Position numbers and translations under genes: made by a program. A model generated the notes under the pieces. The model was not told where the DNA came from and did no database searches. It saw only the letters and a list, made by a program, of their open reading frames with translations. From positions 1 through 9,834 of the forward strand of contig JAEYTI010000281.1 in NCBI GenBank assembly GCA_023434145.1: 9,834 nucleotides of DNA, read 5' to 3'. Origin of the DNA: Chloroflexota bacterium. GTDB taxonomy: Bacteria > Chloroflexota > Anaerolineae > Anaerolineales > Anaerolineaceae. Below are positions 5,672 through 9,834 of the stretch, piece after piece. Numbering within the stretch: the first letter of the stretch is position 1; the number at the start of each line of letters is the position of its first letter.

Positions 5672-6136
5672 ATGTTTCGCAAAAATACACCTGCAACCCC
5701 AACCACAGCCGCCCCCGCAGAGCGCGTCACTTCTGTTTTAGGCCCGGGGATCATCTGGAAGGGCGCGCTGCGGGGCACCGGCGGCATCCGCATCGAGGGC
5801 GCATTTGAAGGCGATATAAACCTGCGGGGGTTGGTGGTCATTGGTGAAACGGGCCGTGTCACCTGCGAAAACCTGCGCGCCAACAGCGTTATCGTCGCCG
5901 GAACGGTCAACGGCTGCATCACCACCGAAAAGCTGGATATCCGCAGCACCGGCCGCGTTTGGGGTGACGTGACGGTGATCGCGCTGGCAACGGAGGAAGG
6001 TGCGTTCCTGCGCGGGCAGGTGCGCATGGAAGAGAAGATCGAGTTCCCAGAGGAATCGACCGCGGAAGCTGCCGCGGATGAAGGGCCAACGGATCTTTCG
6101 GTAGAAGGCCCGCAGCCAGATCTGCCCGCAGAGTGA
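5672..6136 (+). CDS. Bactofilin family cytoskeletal protein
   Basis: A 154-aa protein. Bactofilins polymerise without nucleotide into filaments at the inner membrane and act as scaffolds for cell-wall enzymes or cell shape. A short disordered Pro/Thr/Ala-rich N-terminus (1-20) precedes the right-handed beta-helix core (about 22-115). The core shows regular turns such as GALRGTGGIRIEGAFEGDI, GLVVIGETGRVTCENLRANSV, GTVNGCITTEKLDIRSTGRV and GDV. An acidic, Glu/Ala/Pro-rich tail (about 118-154) follows, typical for the family. The ribosome binding site AGGAGAAGG (5659-5667) supports the start. Long hairpins sit on both sides of the gene (IR-F and IR-G). There is no membrane anchor, so membrane attachment would have to come through its N-terminus or partners; the following three genes all encode membrane proteins. 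Confidence 0.93.
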   Translation: MFRKNTPATPTTAAPAERVTSVLGPGIIWKGALRGTGGIRIEGAFEGDINLRGLVVIGETGRVTCENLRANSVIVAGTVNGCITTEKLDIRSTGRVWGDVTVIALATEEGAFLRGQVRMEEKIEFPEESTAEAAADEGPTDLSVEGPQPDLPAE

Positions 6137-6140
6137 GAGG

Positions 6141-6206
6141 GTTGGTGTTTCGTACCCTTCCGTGTGGATTGCTGGCAACCCACACGGAAGGGTACGAAAC
6201 ACCAAC
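6141..6206. repeat. Perfect long inverted repeat IR-G between bactofilin and CPBP genes
   Basis: Arms of 27 bp (6141-6167 and 6180-6206) match perfectly. The left arm begins GTTGGTGTTTCGTACCC. Inside the 12-nt loop a further TTGC/GCAA (6169-6172 with 6175-6178) can pair, giving a nearly continuous stem. It begins 4 bases after the bactofilin stop. The right arm is followed by GAAGATTTATTTAC, which is not a clean T-tract. The element falls inside the longest open frame of the next gene and shows that the first possible start codon there is not the true one. Confidence 0.93.
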
Positions 6207-6223
6207 GAAGATTTATTTACAAC

Positions 6224-6228
6224 GAGGA
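6224..6228 (+). promoter_or_regulatory. Shine-Dalgarno supporting a TTG start of the CPBP gene
   Basis: GAGGA at 6224-6228 stands 5 bases before TTG (6234-6236), which is in frame with the CPBP protein. The only upstream in-frame ATG (6162) lies inside the stem of IR-G and has no ribosome binding site. Confidence 0.7.
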
Positions 6229-6233
6229 TTTCA

Positions 6234-6986
6234 TTGAATATTCAATCTTTGGCCGGTTTTCTCAGTGAGTGGTTGGGGGTAATCGCGGTGGCATGGATGA
6301 TGGGGATCGCCGCGCGATTTCAGAAGCCCGTCACCGGGTTTAAGTATGCGCGGCGTGACGGCCTGGTTGCGCTGGGCCTCTCCACGGTGCTGCTGGTGTT
6401 CGCATTTGCGTACCAGTTTTTCAACCCGCCGAACTTCCCCGACCCCGCCCCTATTACCCCTGGGCCGATCGAAGATCTGGGCCACGCGCTGATTCTGGCG
6501 GTGCTGGGGCTGTTGCCGGTGCTCGCTGCGCTGTTCACGCGCAAGCAGCCCGTCCGATCCGCCGGATGGAACCTGCCGCTGATCACCCCCGGCCTGCTGA
6601 TGGGTGCTGCAATTGCCCTGCTGACCATCTTCCTGCGCAATCGCCATTATGATATTCTGCTGGGGGTTGACTCATCCGAGCTAAACAAGCTGTTCCTGGC
6701 GCTGGGCATCGCCCTGGCGGAAGAAACGATCTTCCGCGGCTACATTCAGCTTCGGCTGGTGTGGTGGCTAGGCCTGTGGCGCGGCATTCTGCTCACATCG
6801 GTGCTGTATACCGGCTGGCATCTCGCCGCGTGGGTGGGTCGTCTGCCCGCAGAAACAATCGCAATACTGGTCGTGCTCACCCTGCTTCAAAGCATGGTGC
6901 TTGGCTGGGTCGCCCGCCGCAGCGGTGGCGTGGCAGCCGGGGCACTGTACCGCGCCATTTCCATCTGGGCCTCGGTATTCCCATGA
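6234..6986 (+). CDS. CPBP-family intramembrane protein (Abi/CAAX protease-like)
   Basis: A 250-aa integral membrane protein when started at TTG 6234, with about six to eight hydrophobic segments. The CPBP (PF02517) family includes CAAX-type prenyl proteases and many bacterial membrane proteins tied to bacteriocin immunity, stress or protein processing. Motif 1, EExxxR, is intact: E163 E164 TIF R168 in ALAEETIFRGYIQLRL. Motif 2 is seen as Y192TGWH196, with Tyr in place of the usual Phe of FxxxH. Motif 3, normally HxxxN/B, appears degenerate (GALYRAISIW, 236-245), with no His where one is expected. Activity is therefore uncertain. Its stop overlaps the next start (ATGA at 6983-6986), so it is translationally coupled to the PH-domain gene. 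IR-G lies in its leader. Confidence 0.85.
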   Translation: MNIQSLAGFLSEWLGVIAVAWMMGIAARFQKPVTGFKYARRDGLVALGLSTVLLVFAFAYQFFNPPNFPDPAPITPGPIEDLGHALILAVLGLLPVLAALFTRKQPVRSAGWNLPLITPGLLMGAAIALLTIFLRNRHYDILLGVDSSELNKLFLALGIALAEETIFRGYIQLRLVWWLGLWRGILLTSVLYTGWHLAAWVGRLPAETIAILVVLTLLQSMVLGWVARRSGGVAAGALYRAISIWASVFP

Positions 6987-7864
6987 GCAGTGCTTTCCTG
7001 TTCTCCCCACCGCGACGACGGGGGTTGATGTTCCACATCGCCCTGGGCGTCGGCTTAGCCGCTTTTAGCGTGCTATCGTTCATCTACGGCATCAGCCTGG
7101 AGAGCGGGTCGTACTTCGTACTGCTCCTGCTGCTCTCGCTGCTGCTGTTTGCCCCGCTGCCGCTGGTGATTTACCGTGCCTATGCCCTGGCCAGGGCCAA
7201 TTACCGCATGGAGCGGGATGGCATCCGCCTGCGCTGGGGATTGCGCGCCGAAGACATCCCCCTGCCGCGCATCGAGTGGGTGCGTCCTGCTGCCGAACTG
7301 ACCATGAACCTGCCCCTGCCACGGCTTAGCATGCCCGGCGCGGTACTCGGATCTGTACACGTGCCCAACCTTGGCCCGGTAGAATTTATGGCCTCCAGTG
7401 GTGAAGATCTGCTGCTGATTGCCACAAACGAGCGCGTTTACGCGATCTCTCCCGATGACCCCGAAGGCTTTCTGCGCGCATTCGGCCAAACAATGGAACT
7501 AGGCAGCCTCACGCCCCTTTCATCGGTCTCAGTGCTGCCTGCCGCATACCTTTCATCCATCTGGGCTGATCCGATCGCGCGAACGATCCTGATCGCCGGG
7601 TTGCTGCTGACTCTGCTGCTGTTTGGCACGGTCGGCGCGCTCATCCCCCTCCAGGCGCCGGGTTCCGCGGCGGCTGCCGGGGGCTCGCCAACGCAGATGC
7701 TCCTGCTGCCAATCCTCAGCGCCTTCATTTACGTGGTCGACGTTGCGACCGGCTTATTCTTCTACCGCCGCGATGAAACCCGCGTGATCGCCTACCTGAT
7801 TTGGATCAGCGGCGTGTTGAGCAGCCTGCTCTTCCTGGTCGGCGCGGTTTATATCATGCTATGA
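6983..7864 (+). CDS. PH-like domain membrane protein of unknown function
   Basis: A 293-aa membrane protein. Two hydrophobic segments near the N-terminus (about 16-36 and 43-69) are followed by a soluble domain (about 70-170). That domain resembles the bacterial PH-like fold of the YdbS/bPH type: YRMERDGIRLRWGLRAEDIPLPRIEWV, then LLIATNERVYAISPDDPEGFLRAF near its end. Three more hydrophobic segments follow (about 200-222, 238-261, 267-292). The start at ATG 6983 overlaps the CPBP stop. An upstream extension of the frame would be a shadow of the CPBP gene. The stop overlaps the DUF92 start in the same way. No enzymatic motif is visible. Its function is unknown; PH-like domains in bacteria are generally structural or ligand-binding. 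Confidence 0.8.
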   Translation: MSSAFLFSPPRRRGLMFHIALGVGLAAFSVLSFIYGISLESGSYFVLLLLLSLLLFAPLPLVIYRAYALARANYRMERDGIRLRWGLRAEDIPLPRIEWVRPAAELTMNLPLPRLSMPGAVLGSVHVPNLGPVEFMASSGEDLLLIATNERVYAISPDDPEGFLRAFGQTMELGSLTPLSSVSVLPAAYLSSIWADPIARTILIAGLLLTLLLFGTVGALIPLQAPGSAAAAGGSPTQMLLLPILSAFIYVVDVATGLFFYRRDETRVIAYLIWISGVLSSLLFLVGAVYIML

Positions 7865-8748
7865 ATGTGCCCCCGAATGTGTGGGTTGGATTTGCCCTGG
7901 CGGTGGTGGTATCCTTCGCCGCATTTCGCCTGCGTTCGCTAAGCGTGCAGGGGATGCTGGCTGCCGCCATACTCGGCACGGTGATCTTTGGCTTCGGTGG
8001 GCTTGGTTGGGCAGTTCTGCTGCTGGCATTTTTCATCTCGTCCAGTGGGCTGTCTAAGTTGTTCAAGCGCCAGAAGGCTGCGCTGGAAGAGAAATTTTCG
8101 AAGGGCGCGCGGCGAGACGCCGCGCAGGTACTCGCAAACGGCGGTATCGCCGGGCTGTTCGTTGTGGCGCATGCCATCTGGCCTGAGGCGGCCTGGCCCT
8201 GGGCAGCATTTGCCGGCGCGCTGGCAGCCGCCAATGCCGATACCTGGGCCACCGAGCTGGGCGTGCTCAGCAGAACCGCGCCACGGTTGATCACCACCAG
8301 GCAGCCGGTAGAACGCGGCACTTCTGGCGGCATCTCAACCACGGGCACGCTGGCAGCCCTCGGCGGAGCACTGCTGATCGCCCTGTTGGCGGTAATATTC
8401 TGGCAGGGGCGCGTCTCCGGCCTGTATATGAACTCACCGGCCTGGCTGGCACAGCTTCTCGGTTCCACGGCTGCGCCCATCCCACTGCTTACGCGCCTGT
8501 TATGGCTGCTATGGATCGCCTTCTGCGGGCTGGCCGGATCGCTGCTCGATTCCTGGCTGGGGGCGACCGCGCAGGCAATTTATCACTGCCCAAACTGCAA
8601 CAAAGAAACCGAGCGTCATCCGGTACACACGTGTGGAACGCGCACCACGCACCTGCGGGGCATGGAATGGCTGAACAACGACGCGGTGAACCTGCTCTGC
8701 ACGCTGCTCGGCGCGCTGCTGGCAGTGATCCCGTTCCTGGTTGGATAA
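7861..8748 (+). CDS. DUF92 family integral membrane protein
   Basis: A 295-aa membrane protein with about six to seven hydrophobic segments. It carries the DUF92 (PF01940) signatures: AANADTWATELGVLS (123-137) and PRLITTRQPVERGTSGGIST (141-160). Near the end comes a cytosolic loop, C243PNC246 with H253, H256 and C258, that could bind a metal, then RGMEWLNNDAVN (266-277). Plant and cyanobacterial relatives (VTE6) are phytyl-phosphate kinases; in other bacteria and archaea the role is unsettled, so a polyprenyl or isoprenoid phosphate kinase role is inference. The ATG at 7861 overlaps the stop of the PH-domain gene (ATGA), which fixes the start and marks it as the last gene of the coupled set. 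Its stop is 5 bases from the stop of the convergent gene, with no room for a terminator between them. Confidence 0.92.
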   Translation: MNVPPNVWVGFALAVVVSFAAFRLRSLSVQGMLAAAILGTVIFGFGGLGWAVLLLAFFISSSGLSKLFKRQKAALEEKFSKGARRDAAQVLANGGIAGLFVVAHAIWPEAAWPWAAFAGALAAANADTWATELGVLSRTAPRLITTRQPVERGTSGGISTTGTLAALGGALLIALLAVIFWQGRVSGLYMNSPAWLAQLLGSTAAPIPLLTRLLWLLWIAFCGLAGSLLDSWLGATAQAIYHCPNCNKETERHPVHTCGTRTTHLRGMEWLNNDAVNLLCTLLGALLAVIPFLVG

Positions 8749-8753
8749 AACCG

Positions 8754-9734
8754 CTACCCCAGGATCGGCAGCCAGCGGATATTTTCCCCTTCCAAAGCAA
8801 AGGCTATCCCCCAACCGAAATATTCGCTGGCTTTTAGTGTAGCAGCGACTGTGTGGCAGCCGGGCTTCAGGTCGAGTTCGACGTTGTGCCCATCAGGGTC
8901 TACATATCCGCGCGATTCCCACGTACCCATCCCGCCGAAGCGTGTCTCGCCGCTAAAAATTTCCTGCCCATCCAGTTCCAGGGTTAGCTCATCACTAAAA
9001 CCAAAATGGGCCACAGCTTTTCCCTCATCGGTTACCTCGAAGCTGCGCAGCAAGCGAACCTGGCCCACGGGAACCGGCAGGTACCGGTTTACGTTCAGAA
9101 TGCCTGTTGGTTCACACCGCATCCTTCCAAATCCCTCTGCCAGCCACTCCGTTACAGCCCCCGTTTGCGCCGACGGCGATACCCCCTTCTGAATGGAAAG
9201 CTGTGGCACATCCAACACCTTCAAGTTGCGGTAATGCGCGGGCAGGTATGTCCAGAGACCCAGCCATCCCTCCTGTTCCCCATGTGCCAGGTGCTCGACC
9301 AACAGGGGCGGCTGATCATCCACCCACACTGCCAGCCTGCTGCCGGAGAATGCCAGGCGCATCTTGAACCACTGATTAGTCGGAACACATGCGGTCTGCT
9401 GGTATGCCGGTCCGTGATACTGCTGCCATGTGTTGCTTGCGTGGAAAACCGGCTCATACTGGATAGCGTCCCACTTGCCAGAGGTATGCGGCTGGGCGTA
9501 AGCAAGCTCATAATTATGGGGGTCCTGAATATTGAAAGCCACCCCCGGGTAACTGGCTCCAGCGGCAGCAATCTCGACTTCAACCGTTGCGCAGTCCAGC
9601 CGGACCCGCGGGAATACTACCAGGCCATCGAGCAGCAGAGCCGGGCTGCCGAGAAAGCTGGCCGGTGATGCCTGGCGGGCGAATACTTGCAAGCCATCTG
9701 TATTGGAGAGGCTGTTTTCATAGAGAATGTTCAT
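8754..9734 (-). CDS. Two-domain beta-rich protein, concanavalin-like front half; function unknown
   Basis: A 326-aa protein without a signal peptide or membrane segment, probably cytoplasmic. The first half (about 30-175) alternates strands and turns in a way that resembles concanavalin A-like/LamG or DUF1080 (3-keto-disaccharide hydrolase-like) domains: FNIQDPHNYELAYAQPH (67-83), NQWFKMRLAFSGSRLAVWVDD (about 120-140) and EGWLGLWT (155-162). The second half (about 190-326) looks like a separate beta-sandwich: FGFSDELTLELDGQEIF (244-260), then GHNVELDLKPGCHTVAATLK. This pattern is reminiscent of galactose-binding-type modules attached to glycosidases. No catalytic residues can be assigned. GGAGG at 9741-9745, 6 bases before the ATG, supports the start. 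It is transcribed alone from a promoter near 9790, convergent with the DUF92 gene. Confidence 0.75.
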   Translation of the reverse strand: MNILYENSLSNTDGLQVFARQASPASFLGSPALLLDGLVVFPRVRLDCATVEVEIAAAGASYPGVAFNIQDPHNYELAYAQPHTSGKWDAIQYEPVFHASNTWQQYHGPAYQQTACVPTNQWFKMRLAFSGSRLAVWVDDQPPLLVEHLAHGEQEGWLGLWTYLPAHYRNLKVLDVPQLSIQKGVSPSAQTGAVTEWLAEGFGRMRCEPTGILNVNRYLPVPVGQVRLLRSFEVTDEGKAVAHFGFSDELTLELDGQEIFSGETRFGGMGTWESRGYVDPDGHNVELDLKPGCHTVAATLKASEYFGWGIAFALEGENIRWLPILG

Positions 9735-9748
9735 GGAATGCCTCCATG
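9732..9748 (-). promoter_or_regulatory. Hairpin covering ribosome binding site and start codon
   Basis: On the minus strand CATGGAGGCATTCCATG can fold into a 6-bp stem (CATGGA with TCCATG) with a 5-nt loop. The start codon ATG lies in the 3' arm and the first three bases of the GGAGG in the 5' arm. This could limit translation of the 8754-9734 gene. The stem is short, so chance is possible. Confidence 0.45.
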
Positions 9749-9786
9749 TTACGACACAGAAAGGATCAATCTAAGGGGTTGCTCCA

Positions 9787-9792
9787 ATTATA
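9787..9792 (-). promoter_or_regulatory. -10 promoter element of the 8754-9734 gene
   Basis: The minus strand carries a consensus TATAAT (9792-9787) within GGTATATAATTGG. No clear -35 is seen 17-18 bases upstream. Transcription would begin near 9780, a leader of about 46 nt. The box lies inside an imperfect palindrome (9781-9802, GCTC...GAGC ends) that might be an operator. Confidence 0.5.
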
Positions 9793-9834
9793 TACCTTGA
9801 GCATCTCTTCTTCCCCGGCGCGCGGGCTCTTTGG

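Noticed and set aside
5617..6183. A 188-codon minus-strand frame opposite the bactofilin gene
   Set aside because: It covers both hairpins and the antisense of bactofilin, is rich in Ser/Pro/Arg with no domain, and the bactofilin on the other strand is clear.
6761..6982. Upstream extension of the PH-domain gene into the CPBP gene (and likewise 7801-7860 for DUF92)
   Set aside because: The extensions are shadows of the preceding genes, and the ATGA overlaps at 6983 and 7861 give natural starts.

Overview
The window (9,834 bases, moderately GC-rich, densely coded) reads as a chromosomal segment of a free-living bacterium. Rubrerythrin points to an anaerobic or oxygen-sensitive lifestyle. The mix of a bactofilin, a membrane PH-domain protein, a DUF92 protein and a CBS-containing GuaB-like enzyme would suit a Chloroflexota (Anaerolineae-like) genome. 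That taxonomic guess is inference and there is no rRNA marker to test it. I see no tRNA, rRNA, CRISPR array, transposase or phage gene.

Layout. (1) 198-695, minus: rubrerythrin, with a good intrinsic terminator at 140-172 and a long hairpin (IR-A) in its upstream region. (2) 1106-2032, plus: a GalE-like sugar-nucleotide epimerase behind an extended -10 promoter. (3) 2057-2266: three long inverted repeats in a row (IR-B, IR-C, IR-D) between convergent gene ends. (4) 2274-3719, minus: an IMP dehydrogenase/GMP reductase family enzyme with an atypical flap. (5) 3720-4002: a divergent control region with IR-E and a 12-bp palindrome on the likely -10 of the next gene. (6) 4003-5591, plus: a 3-methyladenine DNA glycosylase, followed after 14 nt by a protein joining a lipoyl/biotinyl-like domain to a PglD/NeuD-type sugar acyltransferase. 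(7) 5672-8748, plus: bactofilin, a CPBP-family membrane protein, a PH-domain membrane protein and a DUF92 membrane protein, the last three coupled by ATGA overlaps. Long hairpins (IR-F, IR-G) flank the bactofilin gene. (8) 8754-9734, minus: a two-domain beta-rich protein of unknown function, ending 5 bases from the DUF92 stop.

The most unusual signal is non-coding. Seven long, perfect or nearly perfect inverted repeats (arms of 16-28 bp, loops of 2-25 nt) fill most intergenic gaps longer than about 40 bases. Two of them share the same outer arms. None has the free T-tract of an intrinsic terminator, and the one with a T run has it on the wrong side. They look like a dispersed family of palindromic elements or RNA hairpins, clearly different from the ordinary terminator after rubrerythrin.

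Taken together, genes 4635-8748 suggest a cell-envelope/cytoskeleton module (bactofilin scaffold, membrane proteins, possible polyprenyl or isoprenoid lipid kinase). The epimerase and acyltransferase could feed surface-sugar synthesis. These functional links are inferred from adjacency only.
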